Source: Nonlabens sp. YIK11
Lineage (GTDB): Bacteria > Bacteroidota > Bacteroidia > Flavobacteriales > Flavobacteriaceae
Direction of reading: 5' to 3'
DNA length: 64,000 nt
Assembly: GCF_001413925.1 (NCBI RefSeq)
Contig: NZ_LBMJ01000001.1
Coordinates: forward strand, 1,068,501-1,132,500
Below, piece after piece: positions 25,531 through 33,900 of the stretch; position 1 is the first letter of the stretch; the number at the start of each line of letters is the position of its first letter. The position numbers and the translations under genes are program-made. Below the pieces are notes generated by a model that saw only the letters and a program-made list of their open reading frames with translations, made no database searches and had not been told where the DNA came from.

Positions 25531-26172
25531 GTGTCACAAATCATCAAAGAACACTTCCCACATATAACAGATCGTCAACAGGAGCAATTTGCACAACTGG
25601 AAGGATTGTATCGAGAATGGAACGCACAGATCAATGTGATCTCCAGAAAGGACATTGATGAATTATACACGCGCCATGTTTTACACTCGCTGGGAATTGT
25701 AAGTGTAGTTCGCTTTCGCGAAAGCTTACCCAACACACCTGGTGGCACAAGAGTCATGGATGTGGGAACCGGCGGCGGCTTTCCTGGAATACCGCTGGCG
25801 ATCATGTTCCCAAAAACCAAATTCCATTTAGTCGATTCCATTGCCAAAAAACTGAAGGTCGTGGATGCGGTCGTAGAAGCATTGGGACTGGAAAACGTCA
25901 CCACAGAACACGGTCGAGCCGAAAAAGTAAAAGGCAGATTTGACTTCATCGTCTCCAGAGCCGTGACTAACATGACCGATTTTGTAAGCTGGACACGCAA
26001 TAAAGTGCGTAAGGACAGCTACCACGAGATAGAAAATGGGATACTTTACCTAAAAGGCGGCGACCTCACCGAAGAACTCAAACCCTTCAAACACGCCGAC
26101 ATCTACGAACTGGATCAGGTCTTTGAAGATCCTTTTTTTGAGACCAAGAAAGTGGTGCATTTGCCGTTGTAG
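25531..26172 (+). CDS. rsmG: 16S rRNA (guanine-527-N7) methyltransferase RsmG
   Basis: 213 residues with a GTG start. The family blocks are clear: LYREWNAQINVISRKD, LYTRHVLHSL, the SAM motif VMDVGTGGGFPGIPL, and SRAV later in the fold. It methylates G527 of 16S rRNA. Between the HSL block and the SAM motif there are about ten more residues than in the E. coli protein (as I recall its sequence), and this extra piece (VVRFRESLPNTPGG) is encoded by a palindrome copy. It is probably a surface loop and tolerated. Confidence 0.94.
   Translation: MSQIIKEHFPHITDRQQEQFAQLEGLYREWNAQINVISRKDIDELYTRHVLHSLGIVSVVRFRESLPNTPGGTRVMDVGTGGGFPGIPLAIMFPKTKFHLVDSIAKKLKVVDAVVEALGLENVTTEHGRAEKVKGRFDFIVSRAVTNMTDFVSWTRNKVRKDSYHEIENGILYLKGGDLTEELKPFKHADIYELDQVFEDPFFETKKVVHLPL
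25712..25725. repeat. dispersed palindrome copy 6 (in rsmG)
   Basis: 14-bp core GCTTTCGCGAAAGC, read RFRES, inside an apparent small insertion of RsmG. Confidence 0.88.
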
Positions 26173-26432
26173 AATTCACATCGCTTTCAAACCAATATCG
26201 AGCGATAGCGTTGCACTGAGTGCAGTCGAAGTGTCTAGATATGGTTTAGCACTATCTTTTATCTATTCAAAGCGCTGCTTCTTGCCCTATCTACTACCGG
26301 CAGGCAAGTCTTGAAATTTAGAAGGCCTTTGACTGATTTAAAGTTTTGGTAATCCTAGTGTTCGCATGATTTACAGTTGCAAACCTTAGATTCAAAATTT
26401 CATAGCGGTGAGTTACGGCCGCACGCAATGGG
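26173..26432. other. gene-free spacer with repeat remnants
   Basis: No convincing ORF. It contains GCACTGAGTGCAGTCGAAGTG (26213-26233), which resembles a repeat frequent between flavobacterial genes as I remember it, and CTTGCC...CCGGCAGGCAAG (26281-26308). The latter shares the GGCAGGCA core with the GC-rich inserts found inside two palindrome copies. Confidence 0.45.
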
Positions 26433-26566
26433 CTTGAACGGTTTGGGCTATGAACAGTTGCGTTATGTTGTACTTAACTTAGCAAGTGCACGTCAAGCTG
26501 AAAATCCATGAGGATTTTCAGAAGTAGGCGAGAACAAGCAATTACTTATAGCCATTGTTGTTAAAC
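26433..26566. other. attC-like imperfect palindrome beside the AT-rich gene
   Basis: The outer arms are CTTGAAC-N6-GGCTATGAACA (26433-26456) and TACTTATAGCC-N6-GTTAAAC (26543-26566). They are inverted to each other with equal 6-nt spacers. The last element, GTTAAAC, fits the integron core GTTRRRY. In the centre is a perfect 10-bp hairpin CTGAAAATCC/GGATTTTCAG (26498-26521). Total length is 134 nt. It begins 5 nt after the stop of the AT-rich minus-strand gene, the place where an integron cassette carries its attC. The left R box deviates from RYYYAAC at two positions, so this is suggestive, not proven. Confidence 0.4.
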
Positions 26567-26570
26567 GTTT

Positions 26571-27416
26571 TTAAAATGGCAAATCATCATCGAGATCATC
26601 TGATGGTTTTATATTCTTTGATACACGGATACTATTTACATATTTTTTCCAAAAGAACAAACCTTTGCTAGAAAACCTATAATAAAAGTTATTTTCTTCT
26701 CTTACTTCTTCAACTATACCTTGTATCAAATATTTTTCCTTGATAATTTCATTGATTCCACGTGGGAATTCTCCACCATTTCTAATTTTTACGCCCACAT
26801 CTCTGAAATAATCATATAAGTCAGATTCTCGAAATTCTATATATTGATTTTCAAAAATTGAATTTTGTGTATTTTGTTTGTTTTTACTACTGTCAGAAAT
26901 AAGTTTTTTCAATTCTTCATTCTCATTATTCAATGTTTCCAGTTCCTTTGATTGAGATTTTAAATATTCATCTCTTTCGTCTAATTGGTTTCGTAATTGT
27001 TCAATTTGTTTATTAAAATCAGCTTTATCTCTGTAACTTGCTTTTACATCTTCTAATTTACTTTCCTGGATAGCGATTTCTTGCTTGCCTTCATAATCAA
27101 AGACTTGTTGTTTTATTAAGTTTTTCTTTCTCCCAATAGTAGATTTTCTAACTAATTCGTCAACTCCCCACATAAAATAGGGAAGAATTATTACATAAAT
27201 TAAAGCAATACCAAATGGTATTAAAAGATAAGTGTCAACAGAAGCATAATTAGTTTCTATATAATTAATCCTGTTCTCAATAATTTCGTCCGAGAACAAC
27301 AAAATTGTTATAGGTTTCCAGTTTATAGCGATCCAAGAGATAATAAAAGTTCCAATCAGAGGATTTTTAATTCTCTCTTTTGATGATTCAAAAAATGACT
27401 TTAGTATTTCTTTCAT
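26571..27416 (-). CDS. AT-rich membrane protein with coiled coil, accessory gene
   Basis: 281 residues. The N-terminus ESSKERIKNPLIGTFIISW is followed by two membrane helices (about 20-40 and 60-86), a long charged coiled coil (about 115-190, repeating Leu/Glu/Lys/Gln) and a globular C-terminal part with LYDYFRDVGVKIRNGGEFP, ending in an acidic DDLDDDLPF. I do not recognise a named family. The IKNP-TM-INWKP N-terminus looks like a class of hypothetical bacterial membrane proteins that I recall from accessory regions. Codon and base composition are clearly more AT-rich than both neighbours, suggesting transfer. An attC-like palindrome follows the stop. Confidence 0.75.
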   Translation of the reverse strand: MKEILKSFFESSKERIKNPLIGTFIISWIAINWKPITILLFSDEIIENRINYIETNYASVDTYLLIPFGIALIYVIILPYFMWGVDELVRKSTIGRKKNLIKQQVFDYEGKQEIAIQESKLEDVKASYRDKADFNKQIEQLRNQLDERDEYLKSQSKELETLNNENEELKKLISDSSKNKQNTQNSIFENQYIEFRESDLYDYFRDVGVKIRNGGEFPRGINEIIKEKYLIQGIVEEVREENNFYYRFSSKGLFFWKKYVNSIRVSKNIKPSDDLDDDLPF

Positions 27417-27459
27417 TACTTGGTTATGTCAAAATGTTTTACAACTACATATATCAACT

Positions 27460-27467
27460 CAAATATA
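27460..27467 (-). promoter_or_regulatory. possible -7 element of the AT-rich gene
   Basis: Minus-strand TATATTTG, 44 nt upstream of the ATG. There is no TTG at the proper distance. Confidence 0.35.
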
Positions 27468-27560
27468 CTCCTTATGAGTAATTATAATTTTGATAATAAC
27501 GACGTAAGCGCCCCATATGTCAGATCAACTATCAGGAGCTTTGACTAGCCCACTTAAAAC

Positions 27561-27594
27561 AAAACGCCTTCTCAAATTAATGAGAAGGCGTTTT
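27561..27594 (-). terminator. terminator after pruA
   Basis: Stem AAAACGCCTTCTCA/TGAGAAGGCGTTTT with a 6-nt AT loop, 24 nt after the pruA stop. T-runs lie on both sides, so it is potentially bidirectional. Confidence 0.88.
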
Positions 27595-27617
27595 TCAAAT
27601 CTATAATGAGAAACTAA

Positions 27618-29246
27618 TTACTCACCCATAAACGGATAGCGATAATCTGTTGGGGTTACAAAGGTTTCCTTGATCATACGTGGAGAAACCCAACGTAGCA
27701 AGTTCAGTTTTGAACCAGCTTTGTCGTTGGTTCCTGATGCTCTCGCACCACCAAAGGGCTGTTGTCCAACCACCGCACCTGTACACTTATCATTCAAATA
27801 GAAGTTACCGGCACAATTTTCCAATGCTCTGGTAGCCTGATTTAATGCATAACGATCTTGTGCAAGAATGGCACCCGTCAAGGCATAAATACTCGTCTCA
27901 TCTACCAGTTTCAATGTTTCTTCCCACTTGCTGTCTTCATAGACATAAATTGTAATCACTGGACCAAAGAGTTCTGTCTCCATGGTTTCATAATTAGGAT
28001 CTGTCGTCACGATCACGGTAGGTTCTACAAACCATCCTTCACTCTTATCATAACCACCGCCAAAAACGATTTCTGCTTTCTTGCTTTTCTTCGCTCGGTC
28101 GATGTAAGAAGCTAACTTGTCAAAAGAACCTTCATGAATTACAGCCGTCATGAAATTGGTCATATCTGCTGGCGATCCCATTTTGATGCTCTCGATATCT
28201 TTCCCTATCAATTCTTTGACCTCTGGCCAGATGGTTTTTGAAATGTAAGCTCTAGAGGCAGCACTACATTTTTGACCTTGGAATTCAAACGCGCCACGTA
28301 CGATAGCGGTAGCTACTTGTGCAGGAACGGCTGTCTTGTGAGCCACGATAAAGTCTTTTCCACCAGTTTCACCAACGATACGTGGATAGGTTTTATACGT
28401 ATTGATATTTTGCCCTATTTGAGACCAGATATCTTTAAATACCGATGTAGATCCTGTAAAGTGCACACCAGCAAAATCCGCATGAGTCAAAACTTCTTTA
28501 GTCATCATCACAGGTTCTGCATTCACCATGTTGATCACACCATCAGGAACTCCAGCTTCTTTGAAGATCTCCATAATCACATTTGCGCTCAACATCTGGT
28601 GGTCACTAGGTTTCCACACACAAACGTTACCCATAAGAGCGGCACTCGCAGGCAAGTTACCGGCAATCGCGGTAAAGTTGAATGGGCTTATACAGTAGAT
28701 AAAACCTTCTAGTGGGCGATATTCCAGTCTATTCCAGGCGCCAGAAGTGGATTCTGGTTGCTCTGCATAGATCTCGGTCATGTATTCTACATTGAATCTT
28801 AAAAAGTCAACCAGCTCACACGCGCTATCGATTTCTGCTTGGAATACGGTTTTGGATTGGTTTACCATAGTTGCCGCATTAATGCGAGCACGGTACGGTC
28901 CAGCAATCAGTTCCGCAGCTTTAAGGAAAATTCCAGCACGTTGTTCCCATGGCAGTTGAGACCACTCTTTGCGAGCTTCCAAAGCGGTAGAAATAGCTTT
29001 TTGAACTTCTTTTTTACCAGCTCTATGGTAAGTTCCCACTACTTTCTTGTGATCGTGCGGTGGTCTTATCTCGCCGGTGTCTTTGGTTTTGATTTCCTCG
29101 CCGCCTATGTAGACGGGCACCTCGGTAGTTGTGTTATAAAAATCTTGGTATGCTTTTAGAACTTCCTCGCGCTCTGGAGTGCCTGGTGCATATGATAGAA
29201 TCGGCTCGTTAATGGCCACTGGTACATTGAAAAATCCTTTTCCCAT
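27618..29246 (-). CDS. pruA: L-glutamate gamma-semialdehyde (P5C) dehydrogenase
   Basis: 542 residues, the length of the monofunctional PruA type. It oxidises glutamate semialdehyde to glutamate with NAD+, the second step of proline degradation. The ALDH features are in place: the catalytic Glu in RIVGETGGKDF, the catalytic Cys in FEFQGQKCSAASRAY, the NAD-binding HFTGSTSVF, and FGGARASGTNDKAG near the C-terminus. No proline dehydrogenase gene is in the window. It has its own terminator and so is probably monocistronic. Confidence 0.94.
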   Translation of the reverse strand: MGKGFFNVPVAINEPILSYAPGTPEREEVLKAYQDFYNTTTEVPVYIGGEEIKTKDTGEIRPPHDHKKVVGTYHRAGKKEVQKAISTALEARKEWSQLPWEQRAGIFLKAAELIAGPYRARINAATMVNQSKTVFQAEIDSACELVDFLRFNVEYMTEIYAEQPESTSGAWNRLEYRPLEGFIYCISPFNFTAIAGNLPASAALMGNVCVWKPSDHQMLSANVIMEIFKEAGVPDGVINMVNAEPVMMTKEVLTHADFAGVHFTGSTSVFKDIWSQIGQNINTYKTYPRIVGETGGKDFIVAHKTAVPAQVATAIVRGAFEFQGQKCSAASRAYISKTIWPEVKELIGKDIESIKMGSPADMTNFMTAVIHEGSFDKLASYIDRAKKSKKAEIVFGGGYDKSEGWFVEPTVIVTTDPNYETMETELFGPVITIYVYEDSKWEETLKLVDETSIYALTGAILAQDRYALNQATRALENCAGNFYLNDKCTGAVVGQQPFGGARASGTNDKAGSKLNLLRWVSPRMIKETFVTPTDYRYPFMGE

Positions 29247-29533
29247 GATTGTATTTTTCTCGGTTTAAAATTTGGCTGTGAAAATACAAAATAGAGACGG
29301 CAATGCCTTTTTATAAACCTAAACTTACATTTAAGTCTCAACAGATTTTGATTCGTATTCGGATCAATTTCTACGACATCTTGTGTAAGCACGATGTCAA
29401 ATAGTTGCAAGGAGATTGATTTTATTACGCTTTCGCGAAAGCGTAACCTTCAAAATCATCTAAAAAAGTAAAAGCTGTCGAGGTTGTACGGAAATATTTT
29501 GCAGTTTACCGCAACTTAGATCTGATCTAAAGT
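29247..29533. other. gene-free spacer between apaG and pruA
   Basis: Holds palindrome copy 7. I see no credible ORF; an 84-codon minus-strand reading frame here lacks any protein-like pattern and overlaps the pruA start. Confidence 0.6.
29425..29446. repeat. dispersed palindrome copy 7 (intergenic)
   Basis: Perfect 22-bp palindrome with outer arms TTACGC/GCGTAA around the CTTTCGCGAAAG core. Confidence 0.9.
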
Positions 29534-29920
29534 TTAATTCAAGGCAAATGGCGCGCTTAGCTTGAACTTGGGAATGTTCACGGCAAAGTGTCTTGCCGAG
29601 CTAAAATTGACCATAGTATATGTGCCGCTCATACTACCGAAGGGCGATGCCAGCAAACAGCCGCTGCTGTACGTGTGTGATTCACCAGGTTTAAGAACAG
29701 GTTTCTTGCCTATCACGCCTTCACCGTCAATATGCTCTGTACGGCTCAAACTATCCTTGATCTTCCAGTGACGAGAAGTGAGTTGGACGCTGTCCTTGCT
29801 TTGGTTCTCAATGGTAATGTTGTAGCCAAAGGCGAAGTGCATCTTATAATTCTTATAAAATGTACCCTGGAAAGACGTGCGCACCGTGATCTTGATGCCT
29901 CTGGTAATTTGCTGTAACAT
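29534..29920 (-). CDS. apaG: ApaG domain protein
   Basis: 128 residues, a complete single-domain ApaG. FAFGYNITIENQSKDSVQL, SRHWKIKD, GEGVIGKKPVLKPGE and the SPFGSMSGTYTMV block match the fibronectin-like ApaG fold. In enterobacteria apaG is next to ksgA and was linked to Co2+ sensitivity; the molecular role is unknown. Here its start overlaps the last base of the DUF3667 gene (A shared by stop and start), so they are cotranscribed. Confidence 0.92.
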   Translation of the reverse strand: MLQQITRGIKITVRTSFQGTFYKNYKMHFAFGYNITIENQSKDSVQLTSRHWKIKDSLSRTEHIDGEGVIGKKPVLKPGESHTYSSGCLLASPFGSMSGTYTMVNFSSARHFAVNIPKFKLSAPFALN

Positions 29921-31089
29921 TATACGCTTAAAAAAATACTCACTATTACAAACAAGGAACTGCTTGTTGCTAGAAGAATGAAAAATACAAAATTTATCAT
30001 TAGAAATTTCAAGATGGTCTTAAATCGTCCTTGTTTATAAAAATTGCGCATCGCCTTATATAGATAGAAGGGTCCAATAAGCGCAAAGAAAATGCTTGCT
30101 AGAATGTTACTCTCAAAAAATGCAAACTCTGCCAGCATGAAATAGAAGGAAAGGAATATAAAGGTGAACAGGTGAAAGTTGAACACCATGTGTTCCATAT
30201 AGGTAAAGTTGCGCCTTGCGTATAGCAACCAGAAGATGAGACTCAAAGCTGGTGCAAAAAAGAATAGAAACAAGGGTATTTTAGGCAACAGAATATCTGA
30301 TAAAGTGATAGGGTTGGAGAAAACGTCCTGCAATTTAGACGCCTTGCGATATCTAAAAACATTTGAATTGTTCTTGCGATGGCCTAATTGTTCCAGAGCT
30401 TCTGTGGCGGTTGTGTTGCGGTGGTCGTCATAGAAGTTGGCATAACTTTCAATTTGATTGATGTACCGCGGTATGAAAGACATCGAGTCCAGCTCTGCCT
30501 GACTGGTGTAAGAATCACGGCCTAGCTTTATTGAAGTTGTGTCTTTTTCAAATTCTTCAATGGCTTTATCTGTGACAAATCTTTGAATAGGCGATCCGTT
30601 TTTACTTATGGAATCCTGGATCTCTCTCATTTGTCTAAGCAGATCCTGTTTGTTCTGGACGGTACTATCAATCTTGAGTTGGAACAAGCCAGCCTCTGCC
30701 GTATTTTCATTATTGTCTTCAGAGATTTGAATGGGTGCCATGGTCTCTGGAGCCATTTTGATGCTAAATTGTAATAGCAAGAAGAATACGATACTTACAG
30801 TAAGAAAAAACCGGAATGGATTGGCATATCGTGTCCTGCGACCCGCGCAATATTCTTGAGTAACCTTTCCTGGTCTTATAAGTATACCACTTATTGTCCT
30901 CCAGATGCGATTATCATAGGAGATGAAATTTGACAAAAACTCGCTGAAAAAATCAAATAGCGATAAGCGTTTCTTTGAATTGATCTGGCCGCACTGGTGA
31001 CAATACTTATCTGCCTTTTCAAGAGGCGTATCGCAATTGAGACATTTCTCACTGCGATACTCTGGCAATAATCTTACTGGTAAGCTCAT
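29920..31089 (-). CDS. DUF3667 zinc-ribbon membrane protein
   Basis: 389 residues from the ATG at 31089 (a TTG seven codons earlier is possible). An N-terminal zinc ribbon CLNCDTPLEKADKYCHQCG is followed by a juxtamembrane block (FFSEFLSNFISYDNRIWRT, GKVTQEYCAGRRTRY), one helix, a soluble region of about 150 residues, and three or four C-terminal helices. This is the DUF3667 layout. Function unknown. It lies 27 nt after the T9SS plug gene and overlaps apaG. Confidence 0.85.
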   Translation of the reverse strand: MSLPVRLLPEYRSEKCLNCDTPLEKADKYCHQCGQINSKKRLSLFDFFSEFLSNFISYDNRIWRTISGILIRPGKVTQEYCAGRRTRYANPFRFFLTVSIVFFLLLQFSIKMAPETMAPIQISEDNNENTAEAGLFQLKIDSTVQNKQDLLRQMREIQDSISKNGSPIQRFVTDKAIEEFEKDTTSIKLGRDSYTSQAELDSMSFIPRYINQIESYANFYDDHRNTTATEALEQLGHRKNNSNVFRYRKASKLQDVFSNPITLSDILLPKIPLFLFFFAPALSLIFWLLYARRNFTYMEHMVFNFHLFTFIFLSFYFMLAEFAFFESNILASIFFALIGPFYLYKAMRNFYKQGRFKTILKFLMINFVFFILLATSSSLFVIVSIFLSV

Positions 31090-31116
31090 GATCGATGGTT
31101 GGTCGATCAAATATAA

Positions 31117-32373
31117 TTAATTGGAAATATTGGCGCTATTGCCAGAACCGTAACCTATCAACTGGTCATAACGGCCGCCAGGCTCTCGGTAGTAGGCCAG
31201 AACGGTGTATTCATTTTCAGTTTGCCATTTGTTACCGCTTATCAATCCTGGCAGTTCCATGCCATTTTCATCAATCACTGTATATCTATAATTGTAAAAA
31301 CCTTGCTTGAGCAACATGGTCACTTCGTACAAATTAGTCTGCGGATTAAAAGTCATCAAATTCTCATCCTGATACTGGTGACCGTTGTAATTACCGGTAA
31401 CAAAAACACTGGAATTCTCTGGAAGAACTGCTAATGGGTCTAGTTTGAAGTGCACCTTGAGATATTCTGCTTGAATGTCATTATCCTCATTAGTAGTTGT
31501 AGTCACCAGAAAGTTGCCATTGATGTCAGGAAAATATGTGTATTCCTGATAGAGTCGTGAGGCATCTATAAAAAGAAAAGATTCATACAATTCATTGCGA
31601 CGTACATAGTCGATATTGACATTAGGTGATCTAAAATCCCTGTTTTCAAAATTGAGGTATTCATTTCCAGCCCAAAAGGACGTTGGCCCATCATAATCAT
31701 ACAATTGTTTGTTGCCTAAATTAAATTGTGGCTGGATATTATAGATCGCCGTGTTGAGGTCGCTGTTTTGAATGATGGCAACCTTAAGGTTTTCCTTTGG
31801 GTTAATGAAGTTGATCTGTTCAGAATCTACAAAAAACTCCACACGCTGCTTGACCGATACAAATTTGAGATCTCGAGCGCGTCTTATGGCAACACCTACT
31901 AGCGACTTGTCATCCAGCAGCATGAATTTTCTGGAAAAGACCAATTCGCGGTCGTCATTATAAAAATGGACCATGTAATTGCCACTTACGGTAAGCGCGG
32001 TAGTAAATTGATTGGGAATGGTCAACTCATAATGTGAGTAGGATTGAAGTGTGGTAAAGGAGTTGCGATAGTTAAGTATACGCCTGTCATCCACACCTCT
32101 CAAAAATTCATTTTTAAAAAGAGCGCTAGGCTTCCAGTCATAATCGTAATGCTCGATCTGGTAAAAATAATCAGCCTCGTCGCCTATGATATCATCAAAA
32201 CTAATGTTGATGGTTTCTCCCAGTTTGTAGACTGGCACCATATTTTCTGGTGGTTTGTTGAAGGTAACCGTTTTGATGTAGTCAGGATCATTGACTAGGT
32301 CTGAAAGTTCTTGCGCTTCCGCGAAAGCGGAACAAAAAACCATTGTAATGAACATGAAAATAATCGACCTCAT
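31117..32373 (-). CDS. type IX secretion system plug protein (DUF5103)
   Basis: 418 residues from the ATG at 32373 (MRSIIFMF). The signal peptide ends CSAFAEAQ. The mature protein has two beta-rich domains of the T9SS plug family: YIKTVTFNKP, YQIEHYDYDWKPSALFKNEFLRG and, near the C-terminus, VFVTGNYNGHQ with YNYRYTVIDENG. The plug closes the periplasmic side of the SprA translocon channel. No other T9SS component is close. A degenerate palindrome copy encodes the AFAEA of the signal peptide. Confidence 0.87.
   Translation of the reverse strand: MRSIIFMFITMVFCSAFAEAQELSDLVNDPDYIKTVTFNKPPENMVPVYKLGETINISFDDIIGDEADYFYQIEHYDYDWKPSALFKNEFLRGVDDRRILNYRNSFTTLQSYSHYELTIPNQFTTALTVSGNYMVHFYNDDRELVFSRKFMLLDDKSLVGVAIRRARDLKFVSVKQRVEFFVDSEQINFINPKENLKVAIIQNSDLNTAIYNIQPQFNLGNKQLYDYDGPTSFWAGNEYLNFENRDFRSPNVNIDYVRRNELYESFLFIDASRLYQEYTYFPDINGNFLVTTTTNEDNDIQAEYLKVHFKLDPLAVLPENSSVFVTGNYNGHQYQDENLMTFNPQTNLYEVTMLLKQGFYNYRYTVIDENGMELPGLISGNKWQTENEYTVLAYYREPGGRYDQLIGYGSGNSANISN
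32314..32329. repeat. dispersed palindrome, degenerate copy (in T9SS plug gene)
   Basis: CGCTTCCGCGAAAGCG, one mismatch from the consensus; it encodes AFAEA at the signal peptidase site. Confidence 0.8.
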
Positions 32374-32512
32374 AGAATGAAAATTGGCTGGATAAATATA
32401 AATCAAAAACCTGTGGCAATCAGGTTGCCAAAGCAGTGCCAAAGCAACCTTAAATAACTATTTAGAAGTAATCTAAATAAAATTCACAGGATCAACTGAA
32501 ACCTTTATTACT

Positions 32513-32520
32513 TAAATTTG
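32513..32520 (+). promoter_or_regulatory. -7 element of the nqr operon
   Basis: TAAATTTG matches TAnnTTTG 33 nt before the nqrA ATG at 32554. A TTG at the right distance is missing. Confidence 0.5.
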
Positions 32521-32553
32521 CAGACTCAAAAAAGGACTAAATCCATTCATCCT

Positions 32554-33897
32554 ATGTCAAAGGACATTAGAGTTAGAAAAGGGCTCGACCTCAAGCTCAA
32601 AGGCGTGGCAGACAAATCAATTGTCGATGCGCCGCGATCTAGCGTTTACGCGATCAAACCATTAGATTTTCATGCGGTAGTTCCCAAGCTTGTGCACAAG
32701 GAAGGTGCAAAGGTCAAAGCTGGTGAAGCCATTTTTTATTCCAAATACGACGAGCCTGTAAAGTTTGTGGCGCCGGTAAGCGGTACCATTTCTGAAGTGG
32801 TTAGAGGTGCCAAAAGGCGCATTCTAGAGGTGCGTATCACTGCAGATGCTGTTGATGAGCATGTTGATTTTGGTAAAATGGATCCCAATACTGCAGATGC
32901 TGCAGCGGTTAAAACCAGAATTTTGGAAGGTGGCTGCTGGCCGTTTATCATTCAGCGTCCTTACGACATTGTCGCCAGCTCTGAAGATACGCCTAAGTCT
33001 ATTTTTATTTCTGTTTACACTACAGCGCCACTTGCTGGTGATGTGGATTTTATCGTTTCTGGTAAAAAGGAAGCTTTTCAAGCAGGAGTTGATGCGCTTA
33101 GTAAACTAACAAGTGGTGATGTGCATATAGGTGTTGGTAAGGATTCAAAACTAGGATCGATTGCAAACGCAGTCATACATAAGGTGAAAGGACCGCACCC
33201 AGCAGGTAACGCAGGTGTTCAAATTCATAAGATTGATCCTATCAACTTTGGCGAGAAGGTTTGGGTTGTTGCAGCAGAAGATGTTGCTACCATTGGTAAT
33301 CTTTTCTTGACCGGTCAATTCCATGGAGAACGCACAGTAGCACTAGCGGGATCTGAAGTAGCTGATGCAGATCGTAAATATTATAGAACGATCATAGGTG
33401 CCAACGTTTCTACATTGGTTTCTAATGTAAATACTAACGAAACTAGAATCATTTCTGGTGATGTGTTGACAGGAGATAAACTTGACAACAATCAATTCCT
33501 GAATTTCTATCATAACACATTAACCCTTATTCCGGAAGGTAATGAATATGCCTTATTAGGGTGGTTGCCATTCACAAGAAATAATATTCCAAGTATCTCT
33601 GGAACTTCCCTGTCTTGGATGAAAGGTGGTCGCAGCAAAGTCGACACAAACCTTAACGGTGAAGAGCGCGCCTTAGTGGTGACTGGTGAGATGGAAGAAG
33701 TGTTGCCTATGGATATTTATCCTATGCAATTGATCAAGGCCTGTATGGCAGGAGATATTGAAAAAATGGAAAACCTAGGGATCTATGAAGTAGCTCCAGA
33801 GGATTTTGCCCTTGTAGATTATATTAACACATCAAAGTTAGAGGCTCAAGAAGTAATACGTTTGGGTCTTGATTTAATGATAACTGAAGTAGGATAA
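32554..33897 (+). CDS. nqrA: Na+-translocating NADH:quinone reductase subunit A
   Basis: 447 residues. The ATG at 32554 starts MSKDIRVRKGLDLKLKG, the family N-terminus; the frame is open 12 codons upstream but those are AT-rich leader. The RnfC-like barrel-sandwich part (KLVHKEGAKVKAGEAIFYSK) and the large Rossmann-like region (GPHPAGNAGVQIHKIDPI) are intact. NqrA is the peripheral cytoplasmic subunit of the six-subunit sodium pump. First gene of nqrABCDEF; 3 nt to nqrB. Confidence 0.95.
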   Translation: MSKDIRVRKGLDLKLKGVADKSIVDAPRSSVYAIKPLDFHAVVPKLVHKEGAKVKAGEAIFYSKYDEPVKFVAPVSGTISEVVRGAKRRILEVRITADAVDEHVDFGKMDPNTADAAAVKTRILEGGCWPFIIQRPYDIVASSEDTPKSIFISVYTTAPLAGDVDFIVSGKKEAFQAGVDALSKLTSGDVHIGVGKDSKLGSIANAVIHKVKGPHPAGNAGVQIHKIDPINFGEKVWVVAAEDVATIGNLFLTGQFHGERTVALAGSEVADADRKYYRTIIGANVSTLVSNVNTNETRIISGDVLTGDKLDNNQFLNFYHNTLTLIPEGNEYALLGWLPFTRNNIPSISGTSLSWMKGGRSKVDTNLNGEERALVVTGEMEEVLPMDIYPMQLIKACMAGDIEKMENLGIYEVAPEDFALVDYINTSKLEAQEVIRLGLDLMITEVG

Positions 33898-33900
33898 ACT

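Noticed and set aside
29156..29410. 84-codon minus-strand frame between pruA and apaG
   Set aside because: It overlaps the pruA start, has no protein-like pattern and no homologous motif that I can see.
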